NCBI GenBank assembly: GCA_023515745.1
Contig: JALECJ010000005.1
Location: 1,302,001 to 1,366,000 of the forward strand
Length of the DNA: 64,000 nt
Source: Amoeboaphelidium protococcarum
Lineage: Eukaryota > Aphelidiomycota > Aphelidea
Reading direction: 5' to 3'
In this document: positions 35,606-48,466 of the stretch, in pieces
Position numbering within the stretch: the stretch's first letter is position 1
How the letters are laid out: every line of letters starts with the position of its first letter
Notes under the pieces: generated by a model
What the model was told of the DNA's origin: nothing
Seen by the model: only the letters and a program-made list of their open reading frames with translations
Databases searched by the model: none
Position numbers and translations under genes: made by a program

Positions 35606-36736
35606 TCAATCAGATTTCACAGTGGTGCCGCCAACTTGCTTCTTCTATCTCTTGACGCGATTGAAGAGTGACACGTTCGGATCCATAATAAATTTCACAG
35701 TCACAAGAGGCCAGCTCTCATGATAAGGCAATTGGTCGTAATACTCACTGGCAATCTTTCGCAACAGCGGTAGACGAGATCCGGGGATATTTGGGAAATC
35801 GTGGTGCTCATTGTGATAGCCAACATTAAAGCAAAAGATGTTCAACCATCCATAGTAGGAGTACGTTTCCCAATCACCAGTGAATACATAATGCTCAGCG
35901 ATAAAGTGAGAGGCACATGGATGGAATCCACAACCGGCAAAGAAGGTGCTGGCCAACAGGTAGGCAGCAGCTCCTTTGCCAACGTACAGAATAAGAAAGG
36001 CCTAGAACGAGAAAATCCACACAGCATTGATCAAATTATAGAAAGTTAACGCCTGACGTTTAACAAAGATTGGACGCACAGCATAGAACAGAATCTAAAA
36101 GAATACAAACGCAATCTTGCCAATAAATGAATTGAAGAACAAAGCCTCAACACGTGTCGGTAAGTCAGTGTCAATACCTTCCACCCCTTGGTACTTGTGA
36201 TGATCCATGTGATAAGGCTTGAACGAGGCAGCATATGGAAACGAGATGGGAATGTTGGCAACCAGCGAGGAGTACAATTTATTAGCAGCAATCGACTTGA
36301 ACGCCAAATTGTGGGACATTTCATGTATAGCCAAAAACAAGGCCTAGTTACAGGCACCACCCACCGCAAAAGCAGTTAACCAAAATGCTAAACTCTGATA
36401 TGATAGCGCATCCCTAAACACCCAAGCAAAGGCCAACTGCAGTGCAACAATTCCGACAATAACATACTTTGTAGTGGGATCATATCCGAAAAGCTTCTAA
36501 ATCTGCGGATACTTTTTCAAAATCTCTTTACGCCTTGAATAATGTGGCTCTTCTTTCAGCGACCAGATGAACTCTTGATCTGCAGGCACAACGGGCACAG
36601 GTGTCAAAACGTCAGCATGGCCAGTAAAGACGGCATAATTCAAATGGGACTCTTGATCTCGGAGCTCCGATCTTGATGACGTTTAGCACGTGGCGGCGTT
36701 GCTTTAGGACGGTACAACCATTTCACTCACTGGCAT
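35606..36736 (-). CDS. Sphingolipid delta-4 desaturase (DEGS)
   Basis: 376 residues, intronless. The N-terminal sphingolipid-desaturase segment FIWSLKEEPHYSRRKEIL (human FEWVYTDQPHADRRREIL) is present. The three histidine boxes are HEMSHN (138-143), HMDHH (176-180) and NEHHD (309-313), with YYGWLNIFCFNVGYHNEHHD-type context and the PGSRLPLLRKIASEYYDQLP end. It introduces the 4,5-trans double bond in dihydroceramide in the ER. Two in-frame ATGs (36736, 36721) are possible starts. The N-terminal ~40 residues are not conserved. Confidence 0.93.
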
Positions 36737-37158
36737 ATAATTATAGTAGTAGTAGTGTAGTAGATTGCAAGCGATTGCTAAAAACTCTTGCTACAATAAA
36801 TGATGTAAAAGAGAGTCTCTGCGGCAACTACAGTAAATGTAAAGTGACAAGATGGCAACAACTTTCGGCAATAAAAAGACAAACAAACTTTTCCACTTTC
36901 GCGCTCTCTTTAAAGACTTTCTTGCCAAGTCGAAAGCCACCGTTCGCAGAATTTTAGATTGAGGAGAGGCGGTCGGATTTTCCCTAAAGTGTCACACGGC
37001 CCCGTCACTAGCTGTGAATATCATGCTCCACTATGACGCGTCAATTATTTGATTAACAAGTTATGAGAGGCCACACTTACGGGCGAGATATATAATTAAA
37101 GGCTAGACTAGACTATTTTTGTATCAAATTTATTCCACTCATGTAATATTTTTTTAAC
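36737..37158. promoter_or_regulatory. Promoter interval upstream of DEGS
   Basis: About 420 bp between the IDH stop and the DEGS start, both on the minus strand. It contains the 10-bp palindrome TGACGCGTCA near 37034. A plus-strand open stretch spans part of it but overlaps the DEGS N-terminus and has no family resemblance. Confidence 0.4.
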
Positions 37159-38349
37159 TCAATCTAATGACTCAATGACGCTCTTGGTGAAGTCGGTGGT
37201 GGAGGCTTATCCTCCCAGATCAGCAGTCAGTGCTTTACCTTAACTTAGGACTTTCATAACGGCAGAAGAGATTCGCTCAGCCTCAACCTCCAAACCAAGG
37301 TGACGCAGCATCATCACACTGGACAGGATCATACTAGTTGGATTAGCCAGATTTCTTCCTTGGATATCCTTGCCAACGTGACGACAACCAGGCTCAAAGA
37401 CGGCGTAGTCTCTGCCAACGTTGGCACCAGGCACCAGTCCGACACCGCCAACCAGAGCAGCGCCGACATTACTCACAATAGAACCATACAAATTAGGCAT
37501 GACCATGACATCAAATTGCTAAGGCTTAGCCACCAACTGCATCGCACAATTGTCCACAATAACCTCCTCAAACTAGACACCAGAGTTTTCATACAGCTTT
37601 GCCACGTCACGGCAAGTGTTCAAGAACAGACCATCGGCCAGCTTCATGATATTAGCCTTGTGGACACAGGTGACCTTCTTGCGGCCATTCTTCAGGGCAA
37701 AGTCAAAGGCAAAACGCGCAATACGTTCAGATTTTTGGCGCGTGATAATCTTCAGAGATTCAACAACGCCATTCACAGGCTGGTGCTCCAGACCACTATA
37801 CTCACCCTCCGTGTTTTCTCTAATGATGGCAAAGTCAACGTTCTAGTGACGCGCCTTTAGGTTGGGAACGTTCTTGATCAGAGCTACGGATGCGAATATA
37901 TCCAGATCTTTACGCATCGACACGTTCAATGAAGTTGCACCGAATCTACTGACCGGAGTGTGCAAGATACCTACAATATACAACAAGATTCAGGCGATAC
38001 ATGAGAGATTATTTCCAAAAATTCAATTAAAGAACGCGTTACCTTTTAATCCAACCTTGTTGCGTCTAAGACTGTCAATGGCAGCTTTCATCTTGGTCTC
38101 GTTCTCCTTGTCCTGCTTATATCCACTAATGTCATACTGCTCAAAGTCTATTGGCGCGTTGACTGCAGTGAAAATAGCTTTAACAGAGTCGGCCAGTTCG
38201 ACACCAATACCATCGCCGGGAATCAAAGTGACGGTGTAACGGCCAGCATACTTGGTAGCTGTATTGGTAATCACGGATCCTGCCTGCGGAAGGCTCGCCA
38301 AGAATGGCTGAGTTGAAGTAGCCAAAAGTCTTTTACTTTGAATGTTCAT
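37159..38349 (-). CDS. IDH1: NAD-dependent isocitrate dehydrogenase subunit, Idh1 type
   Basis: 372 residues, two exons (intron 37971-38042, 72 nt, TGTAG end). A mitochondrial presequence ([20 protein letters not shown]) precedes [12 protein letters not shown]. The core has [37 protein letters not shown] and [14 protein letters not shown]. Segments [10 protein letters not shown] and [20 protein letters not shown] follow yeast Idh1 closely. Idh1 is the regulatory subunit of the octameric TCA-cycle enzyme; the catalytic partner is not in this window. Confidence 0.93.
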
Positions 38350-38544
38350 TGTGGTTTTTTATTATAAATTTATCGCTAATTGTTCAAGGAATAGAACCAA
38401 AGTGTAAAAGTGATGAAAATTTTCGATCGCTTTACAAAAATCACGACGGCGGACACCTTTTAGTATGCGTTAAAGAGGCCTAATAACTACAGTAATTAAC
38501 TCAAAAAGTGAAGTGAAAAATTCTGCTATATTGCCTGCATGGCA

Positions 38545-40608
38545 TCACTATCGTTGTATCTATGGACTGTCAAGGCTGCTTCGACTGTTTAGGGCTATAG
38601 AGGCACTTCCAGCAATGCCAAACATCTCTGCGGCAACGGATAGAGGCACGCGGTCCAGTTCATCATCAGTATCATCTTCAATCACGTACTGTAAGGATGT
38701 AGATTGATTATATCTTTGATCATATTCATCTTCCAACTCTACATATTTTCCATCTATCATTGGTGACTTTGGCACCATAGATCTTCTGGGTGTTGAGGCA
38801 GAGCCATCTATCGCCGCACCTTGTATTCTCATTGAACCACTAGACTGTTGCAGAGTGAAGAACGGCTTAATGTACCTCTTGTCCAATTCATAAAGAGTGA
38901 TGAGGAATCCATTACTAAACGCGTCCATAAACTGTTCAGCTTCCTAAGCGGCCTGTTGATTAGACATCGTTCCATTCTGAGGCAGATACTCGTCAATGGT
39001 ATTTAATGAACCTTCACTCTTCTCTTTTATCACTTCAAGACCTTGCGGTTTACCATCAACAGACTTTTGCTGGCCAATCTTGTGCATTTTTATCGAGTCA
39101 GTCTCCGAGGCGTCAGCGCCACCACCATTTTCTTCATCATTACCGGGTAACTTTTTGTGCGACTAGTGCGCAGAAGCATCTAGCTTCAAAACTTTCAACA
39201 TATAAGGTGTCATGCCACCCATTCCCAGAACGGTAATCACAACCACTACGACAACAGTACCGAAAATCAGTGCTCGAATATCCTTTGGTATTTCAGTCAG
39301 ACCCAACACTTTGACAGCCAGAGCAAAAGACACAGCACCGCGAAGACCGCAGAACCATAAAAATGTCAAATGATTACTCGGAATCTTCTTACTTTCAGCA
39401 TGAGTAGCCTTGGAGAACATATTGTAAAAGGCTCCAATTAAAAATACATGACTTCTTGCAACAAGGATAGCGATAAATGCACATATGATGAACGCTGCAT
39501 TGTATGTGGTATTAGAGCGACCAAACGCGAATAGTCCTAAACCGAGATAGATAAAGACGAACGCGTCACACATTGATGATATAGTCCTCAGAACAACCTT
39601 TGCACTAAGGATCGTTACTTTACTCAAATTATCGTAAGAATAATGAGCCATTGCTGCTCCACAGAAGAATACTCCCACAATGCCAGTCATTCCGACCAGA
39701 TCGCTGATTAGGTAGCTGCTGTATGCAAAGACTAAGAATATCAATAACTGGAATATAGGTAACTCAGGTGGGCGCACATGCTTTGTAATCTTGGCGAATA
39801 CCATAGCCACAGCAACACCAATGAGTGCTGACCCAAAGAACACACCTACCGACTCTACAAATGAGAATAAAAGAGTACCAGCATTGAGCTTTTATTCCTA
39901 TTCGCTTCTGGCAAGCTATGTAAAGAACCGGAATAGAATCACAGAGACGGCGTCATTTAGAGCAGACTCGCCGAATATCATCATGAACAAATTTCTATCC
40001 GTGGTTGGAGGCAACATACCCAAAACACTGATAGGATCTGTACTTGATATGATAGATCCAAATACTAGAGAATGAATGAACGAGAATTAAGGATATAACA
40101 GGCGCGATGCAACATAAACCAAGGTTGATGTGACAATAGTTGAATACGCTCCACCAATCAAAGCGAATCCCATAATAGGCACCAGATTTCTAACAAATGT
40201 CACCCGCTGCAAAGTGAATCCACCCTCAAAAATAATTGGTGGCAATAGTACTAAGGAGAAGAAGTTCCAGCTAAGTTAAATCACATTAAGTCCTGAATTA
40301 GAGCCGTAGACAATACGACTATAGATGAGAAATGCCAGGCCAACGAGGATGCCTATTGTAACATACAGCGTCGTCTCACCAACAGCATGGAAATTTCGCA
40401 TCTTCATCACATTGATCACCATAATACTGAACACCATCAGGCCAAGCATGAGCACAGCTCTAGAATAAAGTGCATGCGTCTATTCTTCTTCATCCATCGC
40501 CTCATGATGATCAATCGGGATATGGACTCCACCGTGATTAGTCTCGGTTGCTAGCACCTCTGCAACGGTTGTCACTACTGCCTCCGTGATGGTCTCAGTC
40601 AAAGACAT
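38545..40608 (-). CDS. Endosomal/vacuolar Na+(K+)/H+ exchanger, Nhx1/NHE6-9 type
   Basis: 687 residues, intronless. About twelve membrane helices, with LLPPIIFEGGF, the ion-binding motif FGESALNDAV near residue 212, GIVGVFFCGAAMAHYSYDNL and FLWFCGLRGAVSFALAV. FCGxxxAHYSYxNLS and GLRGAxxFALA favour the intracellular NHE branch over plasma-membrane NHEs. The cytoplasmic tail is acidic and Ser-rich. It would set organelle pH and volume. The end uses a TAG (Gln) immediately before the TGA stop. Confidence 0.9.
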
Positions 40609-40942
40609 ATTCTGTAAAGATAGCTTTAAAGAATAGCTGAAAAGTTTAAATTAACTAGAAAGACCAAGATGTAAAAATATGGCAACTAGTTACCTGACAT
40701 TATTGTGGATGATAATCAATTTGGTGGCTATTTTCCAACTTGAAACTGTGGCGAACGCTTGGTAACGGGCGCTCTCTTTGCGCTATTCTACGGAGCACGC
40801 GATTGTTCATTTGGTTCCAACGATTCTTCTGAACGGTCGGTCGGTGGGAGCTAGCTATCTGGTAATCGGGTCAATTCATTTGCATTGTGTTGCACTCAAA
40901 ATCTTACTATTCTATTAATTGGCTTTCATAGGGATTTGATTT
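40609..40942. promoter_or_regulatory. Divergent promoter NHX / VPS9 protein
   Basis: 334 bp between two divergent starts. An 86-codon plus-strand frame (40679-40939) with hydrophobic content starts at a good ATG context and ends at TGA 3 bp before the next ATG. I treat it as a chance frame or upstream ORF because it fills the whole promoter. No family recognised. Confidence 0.35.
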
Positions 40943-42796
40943 ATGGATCCGTTGTAAGGTCCTCCGCTGCCGTTTAGAGTTGATTTGGATGTTGCGATTG
41001 ATCTAGAAAGTCATCAAGTTCTGAACTATCTTGCCTCTGATCCTTAAATGCTCGTTGGAGCTGACACAATAGCGCTATGTCCACACTTACTTAATTCTTC
41101 CGACTTGGCAGATTAGTCTTTGATATAGAACTATTTATGGGAGAAGAGTAAAGGTGGCATCAGCGAGTATAGAACGTAAAGTGGACATTTAATTAAGCTG
41201 GTTGAAAATTCTCGCGCTTTAGTATACGGCGATAATGATTTGAATGTTATTCAAGAGATAGACATTGAGCAAGTTGTTCAAGTATATCTTTTCCAAGGCA
41301 AACAATATACTTTGATTGTTTTGAAGGAACCTATTACATCGCTGAGGTAGTTGACAATTTCAATGCAAGATTCATTATTATCAGTGCTATTTCCCAGAGC
41401 TCATCAAGTGTACTGTTCCGACAAGGCTCTCGTGCTACGAAAGGAATGTGATGCTTTGTTGAAATGTATCTAAACGTCAGAACGTGTCGACGCCGAGCAG
41501 ATATAACAATTTTACTGTAGAGTGGCTGATATGGTTCATGATGGATCTGTAAAAAGTATGTGGGGTTTTACTGAGAATGAAAAGCCTGAATAGTATGATA
41601 AGGCTCTGTTGAGCGATTCCATGAATTTTCTACTAGATGTTCTAAAGCAGTAAAATAGCTCGGATGAAGATCAACTGCTTGACTATATAGAAGCCAAGAT
41701 ATTTCTCTCGCCTGGCACTTTTTAAAAGTCCTTCCCCGATGCTAAAGACGAGGAGTGGAATAAAGAGCTGGAGTGTTGGGATCTTATGTCCAGAACTGTA
41801 CTTTAATCGACTACTGAAAGTGGTGGTAGTGGTAATGATCTGAAAGGCATTGATAATGCTGGGCTCGTGTAAAGCATTGTTGAAACTGAACCAGATCTTG
41901 TATAAAGTATGAAAGCTCAAATGAAGTCTTACACCTAGTTTTACATTGCTAATAGTAGTGGACCTGACAAATCTGATGATAAAGCACTTGGCAGGTAGCT
42001 TGCCGAATACTTCTACAAAGTGCCTCTTGGACGTTCAATAGTCATGTTTGCCATGTACCAGAGCCTGTCTGTGAGTCTCTCAATGTCGGCGTTTAATCAG
42101 GCTCATCAGTATTCCCTTAACTCTGACACGTTGTTCCCATTATTTGTGCATATTCTAACGCAGCTAGTCTCTGAAGAAGCTGAAAGTGGTGGTGAAGTTA
42201 TTCCACTCCTGCTTAGTGTAAAGTTTGTTCATATGTATCGAAGGTCTAGCGCTGTTTATCGCGGAGAGAGTGGTTGGGGCCTGACAAATGTCTCTAGTGT
42301 CTTGGAACACATTTATCAGTTACAAGGTCGATCGTTAAATCTGTTTGATGGCTCCATCAATAATTAATTGGCTTAGAAAGCGGTCTCGGTGGATCAAGCG
42401 TCACCTCTAATTTTATAAAATTAGTCTCTGCTGTCTCGCGGTGCTTCCTTGGCTGGTAGTTTGGTATCTACTCTAACTAGATCTAGAACGGAGACACAGG
42501 TGCCATTACCATCGAAGCCAGCATCTCAACGATCATTGCTCTCTGGTATGGAGCGGTTCTCTCCGCGATTGATGAGGAGCATGTCGTTTAAAGCTCAGTA
42601 GGAGAATGGCTTTAATCGGAACAAACCACTCCCAGTCTCCGGATCTGACGCTGTTCCATTGCTAAACTAGAGATTTCTGATAATTGAGAATGCTGATTAG
42701 CTCACTCTGGCAGAAATTCCTTTGCTCTTAGAAGAGTACCGAAAGTTGGCGCTATATGTAAAACAATCATTAGATCGTCCGTCCTCAAATGAATGA
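40943..42796 (+). CDS. VPS9-domain protein (probable Rab5-family GEF)
   Basis: 617 residues, intronless. The N-terminal 300 residues are not recognised. Around residues 310-475 lies a VPS9-like fold: IEAKIFLSPGTFQ, then NSDTLFPLFVHILTQL (family ADxLLPxLxYVLxxA) and GESGWGLTNVSSVLEHIYQL (family GExxYYLTNLxSAxxFI). VPS9 domains activate Rab5/Vps21 GTPases in endosome fusion; the Asp in NSDTLFP fits the catalytic position. The C-terminal part is Ser/Arg-rich. No CUE, SH2 or RCC1 module is evident. Confidence 0.65.
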
Positions 42797-43526
42797 AATG
42801 AAATGAATATTTATCTATCTCCATCAATTGCTTATTTCAACTACTGTAGTTTTCGTTTAACCGTCTCTAAAGCTTAAAAGTGGTGCGAATAATTACGCGA
42901 AGCCTCACAATCACTGCACATTGTGAACATTGATACAGGTATGGAAAGGAAATGTCCATTATTTGCAGTGATGAGAACCTGAAACAATGAAGATGAAATT
43001 AGTTTATGGGGTTATAATGAGAGAGAGCAAATTGAAAGAGAGGAGAAGCCTGTGCGGCCACAAAAATTTAAAAGTGACCTTTATGCCCGAACTGACATGA
43101 AGCATTTGGTAAAAAGCAAAATGCTTGTTCTATCTGAACGGACGGTCGCAATGAGGAAAGAAAGGTGTGGGGACATGATTGTTCTTTTATAGCGACATGT
43201 TAAAGCGATCTCCGGTTAAGGTTGATCTCGTTGTTTCAGCAGACGCGTCTCGTCGCTGCATCTCATCGCTGAATCAAACTTGGTCATAGTACGGTATCGT
43301 TACAACATACTTCAATGCGTAGCATAATAATACTGGCTTTTGACGCGTCTATTGAAATAAATTATTGTGTAGCATATCTTTAAGAGCATGAAATGCTAAG
43401 TTTGGAATAAATTCAATATATAACAGTCTTCAATATCGCGCTACTTGTCGCAAAGTCTTAATCATCGAGTTCTTTTCAATTGTCCAAACATCTCTTCTTT
43501 CGAAGACAAACGGTGTAGAAATAGGT
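42797..43526. other. Intergenic, unresolved
   Basis: 730 bp. Both strands contain moderately long UAR=Gln frames: plus 42983 to about 43220, preceded by TGA and with no usable start, and a minus frame starting near 43200. Neither has family resemblance or a TGTAG-type intron that would connect it. Contains ACGCGT at 43242 (AGACGCGTCT) and 43342. The 3' part is the GALT promoter. Confidence 0.35.
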
Positions 43527-44705
<1,179 letters not shown>

Positions 44706-44802
44706 TATTAATCATGATTAAGATTAATAATGGCATGAAGAAACGATACGATATGTAATCATATTTTAATACTATACGACAATAATTTTTAAATCAATAG
44801 AG

Positions 44803-45468
44803 ATGAGACATTTACTCTTCGCCGTGAGGACGGAGCTTGAGGACATTTTCACGATTCCTGACAGTGTACAAGAACCAGGGAATCACATTCTTATCACTGA
44901 TCTCAGTCTTTTAATAGTTAATCTAGCATTACTACACCAGCTATTAGAACTGATCGTGACAGCTTGGATGGGCAAAAATTACTTCCAGCTCTACAAGCAA
45001 TTTGGTCGTTTCAAACGGATTAGATTTGATATAGATGAGGAGCTCCGGTGCAATATGATTGCTACTATTCCTCCTACTTCCATTTGTTCTCCCATTTCCT
45101 ATAGGCAAAGTACCAGAGAGATCGTCATTAAATTGCTTTTAAATATTAGCACGTTATAAAGCCATATTGAGGACGCTAAGATCGATAAGATTGTATTTGA
45201 ATGCATAATTTAGCACGATATTTACGGGGAGCTCGCTAAATCTGATGCTAGATATCTCTTCTTGCTGTTGTTGAGACTGAGCCTGCTATTGCTTTTAAGA
45301 CATGACCAATAATTTATACCACTGTCACTAGATCTATAAATTAAATTCTGCTTCTTATTCCGTCCTCTTTCATATATAGGGAGTTCTAAAGCAGAAACAG
45401 AAAAGTGCGAAAATTTTTTCAAATTCTCTTAGATTGTTTTTACTCCACAGCACAGCACTGAGTGGTGA
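44803..45468 (+). CDS. Hypothetical helical protein
   Basis: 221 residues to the first TGA. Leucine-rich helical segments (DLSLLIVNLALLHQLLELIV, REIVIKLLLNISTL, ARYLFLLLLRLSLLLLLRH) give an armadillo/HEAT-like impression but no family is recognised. The same frame stays open and protein-like after the TGA (45469-45639, SPSLKEVLTFFALLQISELH), so the gene may have an unseen intron over the TGA or a longer product. The opposite strand is also open but lacks an ATG. Low confidence in the end point. Confidence 0.4.
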
Positions 45469-45639
45469 GAGATTCGCGATCTCCTCAGCTGTTTCGCGAC
45501 GTTTTCATTTGACGCGTCAATCTCTCCCTCGCTTAAAGAAGTGTTGACGTTTTTTGCTCTGCTGTAGATATCTGAATTACATCTAATCGCTACCGTACTC
45601 ACATTTTTACTATATATCACGTCCACAAGAATAGAGGAG

Positions 45640-46398
45640 ATGAACGCGTTAAATATATTCTAGTAAGTAAGAAACGCCGGATCTATTACTTTCAAAGGCG
45701 TTGTGAATAAGAAGGGTGCTAGGAGGAGACCATGGTGGAATCCGAAAATGCTCAACTCTAAGATGAAGAAAGGATATGGAGCGGGAAGTGGAATGAGATT
45801 TGTGGCGCCGCCAACGTCTGTCACAGAACGCGGAGAGGTTGTTATAGAGAAGCGACCTGGTACGGGATATCAATTTAATCCGGAAGCTCTGAAATTGGTC
45901 GTTCCTCCAGAGGCATTTTCCACTTAGCCACTTAATACCGCTGCAGTGAAGACTCCGGCCACTCTGCCTTGGCATTAGCATTCGTTCGCTCAGCTCAAGT
46001 TTTAGCCGTACGTGGATAATAATTTAGAGATTGATTTCACGTCAAAGCCGATTAATTATCTGGATTGGTTCGTGAAAATGGAACAGAAAGTTCATATTGA
46101 CAAGGAGAAGTATAAGGCGCGACTATTGGCTCTGAGAGATAAAAAGTTGAGCGAAGGAGTCTCGAGTGATCAGATGTTGACAGATGATTAAATTGAGCAG
46201 GAGGCGCTGCGACAAGTCTTGCCCAAGAAGGAATTTTATTTGAAAATGTTCAAAAAAATGGAACAAGGTAGTGAGACGCCCGCTAAACTTATGAATAGAT
46301 ATCCTGTTCACAAGTTCAGGTTTGGTAAGATGGCAAAGAATGTAGTCGGGGAGATCGAACGCATGAAATCGAACCATTTAGGAAAATGGGGTGCCTGA
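45640..46398 (+). CDS. Probable mitochondrial basic protein, unrecognised
   Basis: 252 residues. Starts MNALNIFQQVRNAGSITFKG, an amphipathic Arg/Ser-containing segment like a mitochondrial presequence, followed by ARRRPWWNPKMLNSKMKKGY. The later part is highly charged and helical (DWFVKMEQKVHIDKEKYKAR, LPKKEFYLKMFKKMEQ). Size, basicity and presequence would suit a lineage-variable mitoribosomal or respiratory assembly protein, but no family is assigned. The ATG is in the same frame as the upstream hypothetical gene. Confidence 0.6.
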
Positions 46399-46438
46399 TT
46401 ATTATCAAGTGTAAAGAGATTAATATATAGATTTCGTG

Positions 46439-47302
46439 TCAAATTATTAGAGGTACCAAAGCTTTTCTACTCTTCGGATACGACTCCCTAAATTTATCTT
46501 GATACCAGCGATGAGTTTATAACGCGCGAGGACCTAAATTGGCAATAGTCCACAGGACAAAAGACAGAGCCGGCAGATTCAACACGTTATACATTGAACC
46601 TTTATCAGACGCAGTAAGGCTACAAACTTGGAGGGCAAATCCGGTCCATTCAATAATCTCGCCAAAATAATTTGGACACGATACGTAATTATATAGAAAC
46701 CCATACGGTATAAAATAGCGCGACTTTTTAGGTAAATTGGCTCGTTTCATCTTTTCAAACACAATTTGATAATCAGACACGACATTCATAAACATTCCAG
46801 CCAGAAATACTAACAGACCCAACTAATACTAGATTCCAAACGTATTTCCACTACTCAGGATATCTAGTTTGCTAATTGCAAAGCCATTAAGAGAGGCATT
46901 TATGACGTTGAACATTGAAGCACTGAGAACAACAAAAAGCCGACTATTCGACATGGACGGAACGACTGCAGGATAGATGAACGCGCGATGAACGTAGTGT
47001 AACACCCACTGCCAAAGAAGAACATTTTAAGCATTAAACATTATGAAATTAATTCCATAGTAACGAGCGACAATTATAATGACAATTGGTGAGATGCCTT
47101 CTTATAGTGCCCAACTAAACTTGCCATTCAATTCAGGTCCGTGCCACCGTTAGACTACTCCGGCATTATTGAACTTTCCGTACGGAGCCTTCTGTCCGCT
47201 CAGTAATATGAAGAATACGAACACAGCTAAAGCACTCCAACCATATACAATACTGACATAATAAAGTTCGAATTACTCAAGAAAATATGTTAAGAGAGAC
47301 AT
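46439..47302 (-). CDS. Steroid 5-alpha-reductase family protein (SRD5A/DET2)
   Basis: 287 residues, six or so membrane helices. The C-terminal NADPH/steroid reductase region has PYGFLYNYVSCPNYFGEIIE, then WTGFAL and HRWYQDKFRESYPKSRKALV, matching SRD5A1/2 (NYFGEIxEWxGYAL; HxxYxxxFxxYPKxRKxxxP). HRAFIYP in the middle is also family-typical. It reduces the delta-4 bond of a 3-oxo steroid or a polyprenal-type substrate at the ER. The real substrate in this organism is unknown. Convergent with the basic mitochondrial protein (40 bp between stops). Confidence 0.88.
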
Positions 47303-47488
47303 TGTGCCAATCCAAAAAGTCTTTGTTACAAGAAAACAGTTGCGATTTTTCAGGTACCTACTAAATTAAACAGCGGTTGCGACTTGATTAAAGGCCAGAT
47401 TAACGCGTTGGTAAATTAGAATACCGTAACATATTTTGACGTTATTTTTAAACTAATATAAATTTCTCATCTCTAATTGGAATAACAT

Positions 47489-47758
47489 TCAAAGACTGGT
47501 CGTACTTTCAATCTGATATATTGCGGATGGTTAAAAATGTGGATCTATCTATTTGCGCGTCACCGGTTGGTCAATCTTCATCATTATCTTCATCAATTAC
47601 AATGATGGTGACTCTAAATTAATAGCACATTGCTAAGATAATTATAATGCTGAATCTGCAATAATGCTTCTTAATTCAAAGGACATTGTTGCACGATCAC
47701 AGTCAAAGTGATCTCTGTGTGATTAATAGAGTAACGCGAGCACATCATTGGCTGTCAT
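47489..47758 (-). CDS. Small hypothetical protein (candidate)
   Basis: 89 residues starting MTANDVLALLYQSHRDHFDC and ending IESTTSL. Two predicted helices are followed by VTRKQIDPHF. The pattern faintly recalls the histone-fold CENP-X/MHF2 (LLxxHFxDDKTxVSxDAL), but the match is too weak to assign. It has an in-frame ATG, about nine UAR codons and a TGA stop, and is divergent from the next gene (163 bp). Confidence 0.35.
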
Positions 47759-47921
47759 GACGACGCCTGACTAAAATCTGTCACTTTGATCGATCAAAAT
47801 GTGTGCTTAATGGCTGCCATAGTGATAATTATAGCTCTTTGTTTTCTCTTAATAATAAAAAGTAAAGCTTATTTATCAATATCTAACCTTTTGTAAGAAG
47901 AAGCAACAGCAAAATTATATA

Positions 47922-48248
47922 ATGACTCTAAGATCGAAACAACATCGTGATAAAAACTCAAGCCAATCTTCGATTAATGCGAGTGCTGATACAAGTCTTA
48001 AATCTAGCTCTACACGATCCTCACTGTCCAAAAAGTAAACTGTGTCTGTGCTATCACAATTCTACCGACTGTACAAGAATCCAACTATGAGCGACAGTGC
48101 GTGTTGTGCGAATTCAATCAGTCTCAAGTATCGTGAAGCTCTGAACAATGCTCATCTGCAGTTTATGATCAATGATCTATCCCTACTAGATCACTTTGAC
48201 AGTGAACAAGATTGGACGCGTTTCGTTCAGTCTAAGCTGGAGGGATGA
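47922..48248 (+). CDS. Small hypothetical protein
   Basis: 108 residues: Ser-rich, basic N-terminus (MTLRSKQHRDKNSSQSSINA) and a helical C-terminus with SVLSQFYRLYKNPTMSDSAC and INDLSLLDHFDSEQDWTRFV. No family recognised and no targeting signal. It ends at TGA, 218 bp before the start of the following secreted protein. Confidence 0.5.
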
Positions 48249-48466
48249 ATGAATGTTAACAAGGACATCTTTGAAATGTGACAATGTGATAAAACACTGA
48301 CCTTTTTTAAATAGCTTTTTATTTTATTGATATTCTGCGCATTTCAGCTCATCACGCCTAGAATTAACAAGGGGCCATTTGTAGCGACGCGCACCCGAAC
48401 TGGCAGAGGTACACCAAGTTCTCTCAAGTCAATACCCAAAAAGAGGACTCAAATTGACATTGATAA

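Noticed and set aside
36673..37000. Plus-strand frame of about 100 codons
   Set aside because: Overlaps the DEGS N-terminus antisense and then only promoter DNA; no family resemblance.
42940..43220. Plus-strand charged peptide-like frame (NEDEISLWGYNEREQ...)
   Set aside because: Preceded by in-frame TGA, no ATG before its last third, and no acceptor that keeps it open.
44890..45626. Long minus-strand UAR=Gln frame
   Set aside because: No ATG near its beginning and poor composition. The plus-strand frame is a little more protein-like, though also uncertain.
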